From VXMF01 sp965206775 (GTDB lineage Bacteria > Acidobacteriota > Terriglobia > Bryobacterales > UBA6623): DNA of 64,000 nucleotides. The notes under the pieces were generated by a model, which had not been told where the DNA came from, searched no databases, and worked only from the letters and a program-made list of their open reading frames with translations. The stretch is from assembly GCA_965206775.1 (NCBI GenBank), contig CBDBKU010000003.1:1736001-1800000 (forward strand), written 5' to 3'. The translations under genes and the position numbers were made by a program. Shown here one piece after another: positions 34,262 through 43,052 of the stretch; position 1 is the first letter of the stretch, and each line of letters starts with the position of its first letter.

Positions 34262-36247
34262 TCAACTCCCGGGCAGTTCCTCGAAGAGCGCAATGGCCCG
34301 GTCTAGGCTGTCACGATCGCCCACCAGCACGACCGTGTCGCCGGCTCGGTAGTGAAAATCCGGTTCGCGACGGTAGAAGGGTTGCCCGTCCCTGACCACG
34401 GCGATCTGCACGGCACCGGTACGTCGTCGCAGCCGCAAGGACTTTGCGCTCATTCCGGTGACGTTGGCGCCGTCCCTGATTTCCACCAGTTCCAGGGCAT
34501 CGTGGATACCCAGGTGTTTCAGCGCGTCGAGCCGCAGGTCAGGCTCCGCTGTGCCACGAAAGAGCCCGTAGTGTTCCTCGCGCACCGCGGCGGCTTCCTG
34601 CCAGATGCGGTTGATCGGGATCCGGTAGCTTTCCAGCGCCTTGGCAAACAGTTCGATCGAGACCTCGAACTCTTCCACTACCACGTCCGTGGCACCGAGC
34701 GACATCAGTTCGTCGATGGAGCGCGTGTACCTCGTGCGTACGACGATCTGGGCGGTAGGATTCAGATCGCGGGAGATCGAGACACCGCGTCGTTCCTCGG
34801 TCGGCGAGGATATCGCGAAGACGATGATGCGGGCGCGCCGCGCGCCGACGTGTTTCAGGACGGCACGCTGGGTGCCGTTGCCGAACGTCACCGGCAACCC
34901 GTCTTCGCGTGCGCTACGGACGAGATTCGCGTCGTGTTCGACGACGATGCACGGGATGCCCGCCGCATCAAGCACCCTTGCAAGGTACCGTCCGGCGACA
35001 CCGTAGCCGACGATGATCGTGTGGTCGGACATCCCGTCAGCCGCGGCAGCATCCGTGGGGGCGAGTCCATGTGATCCCCTGCCAGATGGCGCGATGCGCT
35101 CGGCGATGGACCCTGCGCTGCGAATCAGAAAGGGCGTGGCCATCATCGACAGGACGGCTGTACTGAGGAACAACTGGTAGTCGCCCTCGCGGAAGAGTCC
35201 CAGGGGCAGCCCCTGCGCCGCCAGCAGAATGGAGAATTCGCCGATCTGCGCAAGGCTTAGGCCGCTGGTCAGCGCGGTTGCCAGGATCCCGCCTGCGGCG
35301 AGGACCGCCGCCACCACCAGCGCGACCTTGAGCGCGAACACGACGGCCAGTACGGGAACGAGCACGTCAAGCTGCGCCGCCACGGCGGAAACGTCGAGCA
35401 GCATGCCGGTGGAGATGAAGAAGATTCCGCTGAACACGGCCCGAAAGGGCAGGACGTCCGATAGCGCCTGCAATCCGTATTCCGACTCGGAGATGACGAG
35501 GCCGGCGATAAACGCGCCGATCGCGATGGAGAAACCCGCCCATGCGCTAACCACGGCTGTGCCGATTCCGAAGAAACCCACGCACAGAGTGAATAGGTCG
35601 CGATCGCGGAAGAGCACGATCCTGTCCAGGGTCGTCCGGACTATCCATCGCCCGCCGATCACCAGTGCGGTGATGGTTGCAAGCCCGCGTACGAAATCCA
35701 TGCCAACCGCGCCCATGTTGGCACCCTCCAGGCCAGCCAGCACCGGCAGCAGCAGAATCAGCGGAAGCACGCAAAGGTCCTGGAACAGGAGTATGGAGAT
35801 GACGGAGCGCCCTTGTGCCGAGTCCAGTTCAGCCCGGTCGGCGTAGGTCTTGGTGACGATGGCGGTCGACGACATCGCGACGAGCATGCCGTAGAAAACC
35901 ATCTGACCGGGCGGAATGCCGAAGGCCATCGCCAGCGCCGCCACGCACACGAGAGTTCCGCTCACCTGCAACCCGCCGCCGATCAACACTGTGCGAGCCC
36001 ATTGGCGAACGTGCGACAGCGACAACTCCAGTCCCACCGCGAAGAGCAACAGGGCGACACCAAGTTCGGAGAGGACTTCCACCTCCTCCGTGGCACTGAT
36101 TAGCCCGAACCCGTTGGGGCCCACCAGGACTCCGGCCACCAGGAATCCTACCAGGGGTGGGGCCGACAGGCGGTGTGCCAGCGCCACGATGGGGATCGCC
36201 ATTCCCACGAGCAGCGTCAGGTCAATCAGCAACCTACCTTCGTGCAC
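34262..36247 (-). CDS. Kef-type monovalent cation:proton antiporter (CPA2) with TrkA-N and TrkA-C domains
   Basis: 661 residues. Residues 1-385 are the CPA2 membrane domain with about 12 helices, for example PPLVGFLVAGVLVGPNG, ELGVALLLFAVGLELSL, AMSSTAIVTKTYADR and ISILLFQDLCVLPLILLLP (the acidic ion-binding motif). Residues about 415-535 are a TrkA-N/Rossmann domain (HTIIVGYGVAGRYLARVLDA, VTFGNGTQRAVLKHVGARRA), and residues about 575-655 a TrkA-C domain (HYRAGDTVVLVGDRDSL). It should exchange K+ or Na+ for protons across the inner membrane under nucleotide control, as KefB/KefC and YbaL do. The start is a GTG at 36247. The region is more GC-rich than the flanking remnants. Confidence 0.9.
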   Translation of the reverse strand: MHEGRLLIDLTLLVGMAIPIVALAHRLSAPPLVGFLVAGVLVGPNGFGLISATEEVEVLSELGVALLLFAVGLELSLSHVRQWARTVLIGGGLQVSGTLVCVAALAMAFGIPPGQMVFYGMLVAMSSTAIVTKTYADRAELDSAQGRSVISILLFQDLCVLPLILLLPVLAGLEGANMGAVGMDFVRGLATITALVIGGRWIVRTTLDRIVLFRDRDLFTLCVGFFGIGTAVVSAWAGFSIAIGAFIAGLVISESEYGLQALSDVLPFRAVFSGIFFISTGMLLDVSAVAAQLDVLVPVLAVVFALKVALVVAAVLAAGGILATALTSGLSLAQIGEFSILLAAQGLPLGLFREGDYQLFLSTAVLSMMATPFLIRSAGSIAERIAPSGRGSHGLAPTDAAAADGMSDHTIIVGYGVAGRYLARVLDAAGIPCIVVEHDANLVRSAREDGLPVTFGNGTQRAVLKHVGARRARIIVFAISSPTEERRGVSISRDLNPTAQIVVRTRYTRSIDELMSLGATDVVVEEFEVSIELFAKALESYRIPINRIWQEAAAVREEHYGLFRGTAEPDLRLDALKHLGIHDALELVEIRDGANVTGMSAKSLRLRRRTGAVQIAVVRDGQPFYRREPDFHYRAGDTVVLVGDRDSLDRAIALFEELPGS

Positions 36248-36499
36248 GGTTCTTCCAGTATCAGCCTTGCGGGCGGGGGATGGGACGGGGAATCAGGGTC
36301 GGTGCGCGGGCGCCGAGTGGCAGGTTTCGGGCAATGGCGGGGCCTGCCATCGGCGAATGTCAAGTCCACGTTCGTTGCGTGCATCGCGAGCGCCGGCGCT
36401 CATTCGGCCGCGACAAACCCTACCACTTTCCCCTGGTGCCGCCGCGCAGAGCTTTCAATCGCTCTGCGGCCTATCAGCGGTGAGCCGTCCACACCGCGT
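36248..36499. other. Upstream region of the Kef-type gene
   Basis: About 250 bases with no gene recognised. GATACT lies 9 nt before the GTG of the antiporter on the minus strand and may be its -10 box. The rest may be the degraded C-terminal part of the PIN remnant that lies next to it. Confidence 0.3.
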
Positions 36500-36657
36500 C
36501 ACGACGAGAATACAATCCTCAGTTCCAGATGCCATAGATGCGGGAGCAGTACTGCATCATTCTGCAGACGCACCAACGCGGTTTCCGCGCTTGGCGCCCT
36601 CATTTCACTCAACAGCCAGCCAATGGCGACCAAGGCACCGAGGACAAAAAGGCTCAT
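36500..36657 (-). pseudogene. PIN-domain (VapC-like) toxin remnant
   Basis: From an ATG at 36657 the minus strand reads SLFVLGALVAIGWLLSEMRA, then AETALVRLQNDAVLLPHLWH and LELRIVFSS, before a stop at about 36500. This matches the N-terminal half of a common VapC type (MSFVLDASVALAWLL ... VPSLWHLEVANAL). The first catalytic Asp (VLDAS) has become Gly (VLGAL), and the conserved Asn after LE is also lost. Beyond the stop the frame cannot be followed. No antitoxin is visible. Confidence 0.5.
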
Positions 36658-36822
36658 AGGCGATGGTCGTGGTGGCGTGCAGAGAGAATATCGTCGATCA
36701 GCCGGGGCGGGTCATGGAGGTAGCGACAAGGGCTGTAGCACATTCCGAGATCAGAATATCGTCGAATTCCGTAAATCAAATCAAGAGAACCCCTGCAACT
36801 ACACCTTGCTCAAGGCAGTTTT

Positions 36823-37261
36823 TCGCCTATTACGTGGAATGGCACATGCGCCGGCGGCTGGCGCCCCTGCTGGTCCAGGACGACGACCCGGCCGCGGCGC
36901 GGGCCCAGCGCGACACGCCGGTCGAACCGGCCGAGGTCTCGCAACGCGCCAAGCGCAGGGCCGGCACAAAGATCACGCCGGAGGGCTTTCCCGTGCACAG
37001 CTTCCCGACCCTGCTGGGGGACCTCGCCAATCTCGCCCTCAACCGGGTCAGCCTGCCCACCCAGGACAAGACCGCCATCACCATCGCCACCGAGCCCACT
37101 CAACTGCAGCGCCAGGCCTTCGACCTGCTCGGCGTCGATCGGCCGCAGACTGTTTCCATAACCGTGACAGGTTGAGAGCCGTGCCTAGGCAGGCAAAACC
37201 CTGTGAACGCAACAAGTTGCGCAATGAATACGGCTCGAACCTGCCGTGAAGTTCCGTCTAG
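36823..37261 (+). mobile_element. Solo 3' end of an IS1634-like element
   Basis: From 36823 the sequence is nearly identical to the 3' part of the intact IS at 24674-26719. It covers the last ~115 codons of the transposase (YYVEWHMRRRLAPLL through SITVTG) and the right non-coding end, finishing at CTAG (37258-37261). The open frame is fused upstream to unrelated sequence (to 36663), so no functional transposase is encoded. Differences from the intact copy are scattered, so it is a related older copy rather than a fresh partial duplicate. Confidence 0.85.
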
Positions 37262-37460
37262 CAGGCCCGGCCTCGGATATCAAGATGTCGACGCTGGTCT
37301 CGTAACCGGAACCGCTGCTTTCCGGTGTCTGACGAAAGCGACGGAAGGTGCTCGACGAAGTGCGCGGGACACGCCCGCCAGGCGTGATCGTTCCTCGTCT
37401 CGCCAGTCGCTGAACGAGATCCGGATTCTGCGATTGCTCTGTACCTGCGAATCGACCCTA

Positions 37461-39356
37461 CTACCACGGTGGGAATCCGATTGCCCGGTAATACAAGAAG
37501 TAAGTCGCCGCCGCCAGGCATGCTGATGAGACCGCTATCGAGTGAAGATGCGCGAACCGGCCAACGCGCTGCGGGTCGCTTCTCAATGAGCAAGTCAGGC
37601 CTACCACGGAAAGGAGCACGTACACCCACGACAGCACGACGAAGCTGAGGGCAGCCAACGACGGCTGCCCGACTTCATTGACGAGCGGTCGGCTACTTGT
37701 CCCTTGAAGTGTCATACCGATCACAGCTGTCGCAGTGACGAGAGTCATCACCGCAAGCAATGGCCAAATGCGGACTGCAACGGGGCGGCCCTCGAGTTTT
37801 CCAACTAGTTTCAGCGGAGCCCAAGCGATCGCCCAAATTGGGCTGCTGAGCATCAGGAGTCCCGCAAGTCCCGCCACAATCCGCTCGAACCAGACAACCG
37901 CCGCGGATACCTTCCGCAGATTTCCGATTTCGCCTTGCACATACCTGGTCCCGTCGGGGCCTTCCACGAATGCCAAGGTTGTCATTGGCCGCAGCTTTCG
38001 CTTGAAAACTTGGTCGCCGGCAGGATGAAACTCGATGTCCCTTCCGGGCAGACTGGCGATCAAGCCTTCGCCCATACGCCAGATCCGGCAAACACCAATC
38101 AATCTCTGTGCGTAACGTGCGGACTCGTTTCGGGGTGTGATGGGCCGGTAGTAGCCGGTCCATTGGACGATGTCAGGGGGCATCTCCGTCAAAGTTGGCG
38201 CACTTGGTTTCTCGACGTTGCGGATGAGGTACTCACTGACGAGCCTGAATACGCCGCTCACTAACGTAGGGTTCGATGCGGAGACCATCATGCAGAATCC
38301 GAGACCGTGTTCGGGCAAGTACCCGTACCACGACTGGTACCCCGGCATACCCCCGTTGTGTCCGCGAAAAACGAATCCGTTCTGGGACCACGAAGCATTG
38401 CCAATGCCATAGCCCTGGTCCGGCAGCAGTGGGGCCGACAGCGTTGTATCGGATCGTTCCATGCGCTCGATTGACTCTTGCGAGACCAATTGGCGGCCGT
38501 CGAGGCGGCCGCGATTGAGCAGCATTCGGACGAAGTTCGCCATCTGCACCGGCGTTGCGTTCAATGCGCCCGAGGGGCGCACACCAATATGGTGGTAGGG
38601 AACTAGTTCGCCGCCGCCGTCGTAGCCCGCTGCCAACCTCGCCTCGATGTTGTCCGTCAACAACAGGCTGGCCCCGGTCATCCGCAAGGGCTCGAAGATC
38701 TCGTCAGCGATGAATTCCTCGAATTGGCGCCCGGCCGATTTCTGCACGATGTATGCTGCGATCGCTGGCCCGGCGTTTGAATACGAGAAATGAAGACCCG
38801 GTGGCCACCGGCAATAGAGTGACCCCCTTATGAGACTCAGCCCGTCTAGCAATGAGAGCGGCGTCGGGTCGTTGCTTGCGTAGTCCTTGGGACGCAGGTC
38901 ATCGAGTCCGGCTGTGTGCTCCAGCAAATGTACGAGGCGCACAGGGACCTCATCTTCCCAAGTGTTTCGAATCTCGACTTCGGGTAACAAATCGGCAACC
39001 GTATCGGTCAACCGTAGCCTGCCTCGTTCTTCGAGTATGAGCGCTGCGAGACCGACGAAACTCTTGCTGATGGAGCCGACGCGCCAGTAGGTGTTTTTGT
39101 CTGCCTGGCGCTGACTTCCGGGTTCGGCGATCCCAACGCCAGCCGCCCAGATGGTCCTATCTTTCGATACGAGAGCGACCCCTGCGGACCCATAGCCAAC
39201 TTCATCCAACGCCTCCTGGATCGCCGTCTGTAGCTCCTCAAGGGATGACGGCCTCTCCTGGCAGGGTGCGGCCGAATGGAGGCAGGCCGTCAAGACGAGA
39301 CAGGCCCGCGCCAGCCCGCGGAGCGTCATCCAATGAATCTTGGATGGAATCTCCAT
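37461..39356 (-). CDS. Serine beta-lactamase-like hydrolase with C-terminal membrane domain
   Basis: 631 residues. A signal peptide (RGLARACLVLTACLHSAAPCQ) is followed by a class C beta-lactamase/D-alanyl-D-alanine carboxypeptidase-like domain. It has the SxxK motif in RVGSISKSF (Ser at about residue 95), the YSN motif in FSYSNAGPA and HNGGMPGYQSW as third motif. Residues about 400-480 form a small beta-rich linker (WTGYYRPITPRNE, YVQGEIGNLRKV). The last 150 residues hold about four membrane helices (GLAGLLMLSSPIWAIAWAP, WPLLAVMTLVTATAVIGM, ALSFVVLSWVYVLLSVVGL, SACLAAATYFLYYRAIG). It probably cleaves a peptide or ester in the periplasm; the substrate is unknown. A TTG opens the frame at 39377; the ATG at 39356 is preferred. 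Confidence 0.85.
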   Translation of the reverse strand: MEIPSKIHWMTLRGLARACLVLTACLHSAAPCQERPSSLEELQTAIQEALDEVGYGSAGVALVSKDRTIWAAGVGIAEPGSQRQADKNTYWRVGSISKSFVGLAALILEERGRLRLTDTVADLLPEVEIRNTWEDEVPVRLVHLLEHTAGLDDLRPKDYASNDPTPLSLLDGLSLIRGSLYCRWPPGLHFSYSNAGPAIAAYIVQKSAGRQFEEFIADEIFEPLRMTGASLLLTDNIEARLAAGYDGGGELVPYHHIGVRPSGALNATPVQMANFVRMLLNRGRLDGRQLVSQESIERMERSDTTLSAPLLPDQGYGIGNASWSQNGFVFRGHNGGMPGYQSWYGYLPEHGLGFCMMVSASNPTLVSGVFRLVSEYLIRNVEKPSAPTLTEMPPDIVQWTGYYRPITPRNESARYAQRLIGVCRIWRMGEGLIASLPGRDIEFHPAGDQVFKRKLRPMTTLAFVEGPDGTRYVQGEIGNLRKVSAAVVWFERIVAGLAGLLMLSSPIWAIAWAPLKLVGKLEGRPVAVRIWPLLAVMTLVTATAVIGMTLQGTSSRPLVNEVGQPSLAALSFVVLSWVYVLLSVVGLTCSLRSDPQRVGRFAHLHSIAVSSACLAAATYFLYYRAIGFPPW

Positions 39357-39452
39357 CCGCGTGGCCTCAAGAATCAAATTGACACCGTTCTGACACGACA
39401 GTTTTCCAGAGCGATAGAGGCATGGGCATACAACAATTGTGTACGCGTTGGG

Positions 39453-39824
39453 TCAGGAGGCTCCCAAGAACCACCCTCCAGACAAGCAATATAGGCAGAT
39501 CAGGATTCCCGAGAAGGCGATGGTCAGGCTTCGGCCGCTTCGATGAGTCAGGTATTGGCAGCTGATCACTGCGATGCAAACCGCGAGAAGAAGTAGCCAC
39601 AGCATCTCGTTCGTCAATACGCGGGCGAGGCAAAGGTCTCCGACCAGCGGGGTCGCGAGCCAGCTCAGGCCGAGGAACCCGCCCCAGGTGACTCCTGCCA
39701 TGATTCCCCCTAGGACCGCCATTCTCGCCAGGCTCGGTATACAAGGACTGTTCTCGAGAAGAGCGTTCGGAGAATTCACTGCGATTGAATTGGTGTCGTC
39801 ACGGACTTCGATCTTGGGCAGCAT
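39453..39824 (-). CDS. Hypothetical membrane protein
   Basis: 123 residues from the ATG at 39824 (a TTG at 39860 is an alternative). After a polar N-terminus of about 35 residues come three likely membrane helices: MAVLGGIMAGVTWGGFLGLS, MLWLLLLAVCIAVISC and SLTIAFSGILICLYCLSGG. I do not recognise a family. The hydrophobicity pattern supports a real gene more than chance, but codon and context evidence are thin. It lies just upstream of, and in the same direction as, the serine hydrolase gene. Confidence 0.45.
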   Translation of the reverse strand: MLPKIEVRDDTNSIAVNSPNALLENSPCIPSLARMAVLGGIMAGVTWGGFLGLSWLATPLVGDLCLARVLTNEMLWLLLLAVCIAVISCQYLTHRSGRSLTIAFSGILICLYCLSGGWFLGAS

Positions 39825-39926
39825 CCCAGCGCCACGAACGGAAGGGTCCGAGCGGAACAAGTCCGGTCAGCCTGGCTAAGAGGTGACCGGCAAGCTGCGG
39901 GCGAAGAGCCTTGGGCTAGGTAGAGT

Positions 39927-39945
39927 GGGCCGGACTATCCGGTCC
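39927..39945 (-). terminator. Hairpin after the brnT-brnA operon
   Basis: GGACCGGA-TAG-TCCGGCCC on the minus strand forms an 8-bp stem with one G-T pair and a 3-base loop, starting 21 nt after the brnA stop. No T-run follows, so intrinsic termination is only possible, not shown. Confidence 0.35.
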
Positions 39946-39966
39946 TGAATTCGTGGGCTCGCCAGC

Positions 39967-40221
39967 CTATCTGGCAGATGGGTCGCTTTCCATCAGCGCC
40001 CTCAGCATTGCGTTCATCCGGGTCTGATATCCCTTGCCCTTGGATTTCAGCCACTCGAGGACATCGCGGTCCAACCGTACGTACACGCCCTTCTTCGGCT
40101 GTGGCATGTGCAACTCGGCGCGCGACCAGAATTCCTCATCCGCTTCCGGGATTTCCGAATAGTCGATGTCCTCGTCTCGGATCGACCGGATGGACTCAAG
40201 CCGTGTCTTGGAGATGTTCAT
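39967..40221 (-). CDS. brnA: BrnA-family antitoxin
   Basis: 84 residues. The C-terminal half is a ribbon-helix-helix DNA-binding domain: GVYVRLDRDVLEWLKSKGKG, then YQTRMNAMLRALM. The N-terminal half, with IDYSEIPEADEEFWSRAELH, is the toxin-binding part, as in BrnA. The ATG at 40221 lies inside the end of brnT (26-base overlap), so translation should be coupled. As in other type II pairs, the antitoxin is expected to repress the shared promoter upstream of brnT. Confidence 0.9.
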   Translation of the reverse strand: MNISKTRLESIRSIRDEDIDYSEIPEADEEFWSRAELHMPQPKKGVYVRLDRDVLEWLKSKGKGYQTRMNAMLRALMESDPSAR

Positions 40222-40483
40222 AGTACTCTCGCATTTCTCTACGGCTAGCCTTGCGTGCCGAGACTAGACGGATTCGCTCCCTGCGGATTGTATAAGCCAC
40301 GACGACGACCGCCTCTCCAATCTGACCGTAACCGATGAATCGCTCTTCTCCATAGTTCTCTCGGTCATCGAGAGCGAAGAGAACCGGGCCATCGAAGACG
40401 GTGCTCGCTTCCTCGAAGCCGATGCCGTGTTTCGAACGGTTAAGTCTGTTCTTCTCCTCATTCCATTCGAAACGCGGAGGCAT
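40196..40483 (-). CDS. brnT: BrnT-family ribonuclease toxin
   Basis: 95 residues, typical BrnT length. The protein starts PPRFEWNEEKNRLNRSKHGI and has SFEEA-type GFEEASTVFDGPVLFALDD, then RFIGYGQIGEAVVVVAYT and RIRLVSARKASRREMREYYE. That is the BrnT fold with the conserved basic/acidic residues of this RelE-like RNase toxin. It comes first in the operon, with brnA overlapping its 3' end. The leader is only about 20 nt from the predicted transcription start. Confidence 0.92.
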   Translation of the reverse strand: MPPRFEWNEEKNRLNRSKHGIGFEEASTVFDGPVLFALDDRENYGEERFIGYGQIGEAVVVVAYTIRRERIRLVSARKASRREMREYYEHLQDTA

Positions 40484-40510
40484 CGATTCATTGTGCCTCG
40501 CCCTGCACTA

Positions 40511-40539
40511 TATATACAGTTTGTATCAACAGAAGTCAA
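40511..40539 (-). promoter_or_regulatory. brnT-brnA promoter
   Basis: On the minus strand, TTGACT (40534-40539) and TATATA (40511-40516) are separated by exactly 17 bases. That is close to the sigma70-type consensus, and the clearest -35/-10 pair in the accessory zone. The -10 lies 27 nt before the brnT ATG. The AT-rich TATATATAC core and TTGATACAAAC-like spacer may contain the BrnA operator. Confidence 0.65.
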
Positions 40540-41150
40540 GGTCGGGGTCGACTCAAGTTCGGCAAAGTGTTTCCGCGCACGGATACATTCCTCGTGTCCC
40601 CGCCACGCCTGCTTACTCTCATTGGCTGTATTCTTGGGCGGCGATTCGACGCGCCGTGGAATCGATGGCTGGAAGCGATTCAGAGACGGCGTGGCCCCCT
40701 GAACCCGACCCGCGATCCGGAATCATGCAAAACTCTCCCGCCGGGTCCGGAGGCGCTGGTGCGAGACGGACATGCGGTTTCGCATCGCTTGCCCGGAATC
40801 GAGTGATTCATGGATTCGAGCCAAAGCATGGGCGAGGGCCTCTTGGACAGTGAATCCATCCGGCGGCCTGCTAGCCACAGCTCCGTGCGACCACGCTCCA
40901 TTCTCGCCGATTCCGCTTGCGTCACGCGGACCCGGACATGGACGGACGTCTTCATCCGCAGACTTGGGCTGTCCGCGCTAGTTGTGTTCGCTTTTCGCAC
41001 CTGCGGTATGGATTCCGTCGCTGCGAAGCTCCCCAATCCGAACCTGGCCTGGCCGAACCGAATGCCGATTCGCCCGGAAGGCAGATCTCGTGTCTGGCCG
41101 CAACCATGCCCGAGACGTCCCGTCGGGGTGGCACGATATGATCCTATTCT
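40540..41150. other. Intergenic region before the Fe-S oxidoreductase
   Basis: About 610 bases. Several overlapping short open frames exist on both strands, but none has recognisable character. At the right edge TATGAT (41137-41142) lies 8 nt before the GTG at 41151 and is a candidate -10 box of a leaderless transcript. Confidence 0.4.
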
Positions 41151-43052
41151 GTGATCGAACGAATCGTTCTGGCTCTCGCTGTTCTCTCAAGCGCTGCCTA
41201 TTTCATTCGCGCTGTTTGGCGGCGGCTTGCGCCGATGCTGGCCGCGAAGGAGCGCAACCTACCGCACAACGATCTCGTCAGGCGTCTTTGGACGGCATTT
41301 GCCGAGGTAGTCGTCCAGACGCGAGTTATCCGCGAGCGGCCGGTATCGGGTGTGCTCCACGCCCTTGTGATGTGGGGGTTCTTCGCATTCGCTTGGGTGA
41401 GCCTAGAGCATTTTGCCGCCGGGTTCGTGGCACTCGACGCGGTGGAGAGCAGTCATTCGTGGTACGCCGATTTTGCCGCGGTCTGGGCCGTCGCGGTGCT
41501 GGCCGGCATCGTGGGGCTGAGCTTCCGGCGATTTGTGTTGCGTCCCAAGGCGCTTGGCGATCACGTGTCCAAGACATCGGCCTTGGTTGCGCTGCTTATC
41601 GTCGTGCTGATGGCGACGTATCTCGTTGACTGGAAGCTTCTTGAGCCTCCTACCGCGGCTTGGAAGGCGAATTGGTGGGCGCATACGGCGGCGCTGCTTG
41701 GAATGCTCTGGCTGATTCCCAACTCCAAGCACCTGCATCTGGTCCTCGCACCGGCCGCGATCTTTTTCCGCGGCAGCGTCACGAGTTCCATGCGTGCGCT
41801 ACGCGACGAGGACGACGACGACTTCGGAATGCTCTCCTTTGCCGACCTGTCGCAGAAGGACATTCTCGACGTGAACTCCTGCGTCGAGTGCGGCCGTTGC
41901 ACCGACAACTGCCCGGTCAATCTCATCGGCGGGTCTCTCGACCCGAAGAAGATCGTCTTGCAGATGCAGGAAGGGCTTCAAGCCGGTGGTGAGATCATCG
42001 CCGGCGACGAGGCGCTCGTCGCAACGGGCGAGGCGTGGGTGAGCGAGCAGGATCTGTACCAGTGCCTCTCGTGCGGAGCCTGCGAAGAGGCCTGCCCGGT
42101 CGGAATCGAGCATGTCGGGTTCAAGATCCTCGACTTACGTCGCGGCCTAGTTAGCGAGGGGCGCACCGGCAGCGACAAGCTGGCCAGCATGTTCACCACG
42201 ATGGAGCGGTCTCCTCATAACGCGTGGGGTGTTTCGCAACAAGTCCGCCGGAAGTTGCTGGAGACCGAGGAACTGCCGGTCTTCGAGAAGCAGGCCGAGT
42301 GGCTGCTCTGGCTGGGTTGCGGATGCAGCTACGATGCGCATGGCCACGATGTCATCCGATCGATGCGGAAAATCCTTGACGCGGCAGGTGTCTCGTGGGG
42401 CGTGCTGGCTTCTGAGACCTGCTGCGGCGAGCCTGCCCGTCGCGCCGGAAACGAATACCTCTATCTCGAACTTTCGGATCGCGTCATCGACGCTCTCCGT
42501 TCGAAGGGAGTCAAGAAGATCGTCACCTGCGATCCGCACTGTGCTCGCATGTTCGACCTGGACTACCGGCAGCAGCCTGAATTCCAGCAGCTCGGCATCG
42601 AGGTCGTGCACCATACCGAGTTCCTCGCTGGCCTCGTCGATTCCTTGCCGCTGGAGGATTCTGCAGGCAAGGTCACTCTGCACGACCCCTGCTACCTCTC
42701 CAGAGGCCGCGGCGTTGTCGAGCAGCCACGCGAAGTGCTCCGTGCGCTCGGTGCCGACCTGGTGGAAATGCGGCACCACGGTGAGAGGACGTTCTGCTGC
42801 GGCGCGGGCGGAGGGCAGCTCTATATCGCTGACGACACCATCGAGCTTCCCGGCGGTCGTGTCAACTACAAGAGATTCGAGGAAGCCGAGGCAACCGGTG
42901 CGGATACCGTCGCCGTAGCCTGCCCGTACTGCCCGATCATGCTCAGGGACGCCGCCGGGCGGTCCGGACGCGATGACATCCGCGTCGCGGATGTCGCCCA
43001 GCTGGTTGCCGAGCGCCTTCCGAGACAGGATCGAAGCGCCGCTACCGGTTGA
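41151..43052 (+). CDS. Membrane Fe-S oxidoreductase, heterodisulfide-reductase/EMO type
   Basis: 633 residues. Residues 1-215 have about five membrane helices with conserved histidines (SGVLHALVMWGFFAFAWVSLEH), like the NarI/HdrE haem-b subunit. Next is a ferredoxin-like domain with two [4Fe-4S] motifs, CVECGRCTDNCP near residue 244 and CLSCGACEEACP near residue 306. Two CCG domains typical of HdrD/GlpC follow, around CGCSYD/ETCCGEPARR and DPCYLSRGRG/CCGAGGGQ. The arrangement matches membrane-bound Hdr-like proteins proposed to link electron-transfer flavoprotein to the quinone pool (EMO, ETF:menaquinone oxidoreductase). No etfAB genes are seen in the window. GTG start without a Shine-Dalgarno sequence. 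Confidence 0.85.
   Translation: MIERIVLALAVLSSAAYFIRAVWRRLAPMLAAKERNLPHNDLVRRLWTAFAEVVVQTRVIRERPVSGVLHALVMWGFFAFAWVSLEHFAAGFVALDAVESSHSWYADFAAVWAVAVLAGIVGLSFRRFVLRPKALGDHVSKTSALVALLIVVLMATYLVDWKLLEPPTAAWKANWWAHTAALLGMLWLIPNSKHLHLVLAPAAIFFRGSVTSSMRALRDEDDDDFGMLSFADLSQKDILDVNSCVECGRCTDNCPVNLIGGSLDPKKIVLQMQEGLQAGGEIIAGDEALVATGEAWVSEQDLYQCLSCGACEEACPVGIEHVGFKILDLRRGLVSEGRTGSDKLASMFTTMERSPHNAWGVSQQVRRKLLETEELPVFEKQAEWLLWLGCGCSYDAHGHDVIRSMRKILDAAGVSWGVLASETCCGEPARRAGNEYLYLELSDRVIDALRSKGVKKIVTCDPHCARMFDLDYRQQPEFQQLGIEVVHHTEFLAGLVDSLPLEDSAGKVTLHDPCYLSRGRGVVEQPREVLRALGADLVEMRHHGERTFCCGAGGGQLYIADDTIELPGGRVNYKRFEEAEATGADTVAVACPYCPIMLRDAAGRSGRDDIRVADVAQLVAERLPRQDRSAATG

Noticed and set aside
34065..34265. 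66-codon minus-strand frame after the Kef-type gene
   Set aside because: No ribosome binding site, no family features, and overlapping alternative frames of equal quality.
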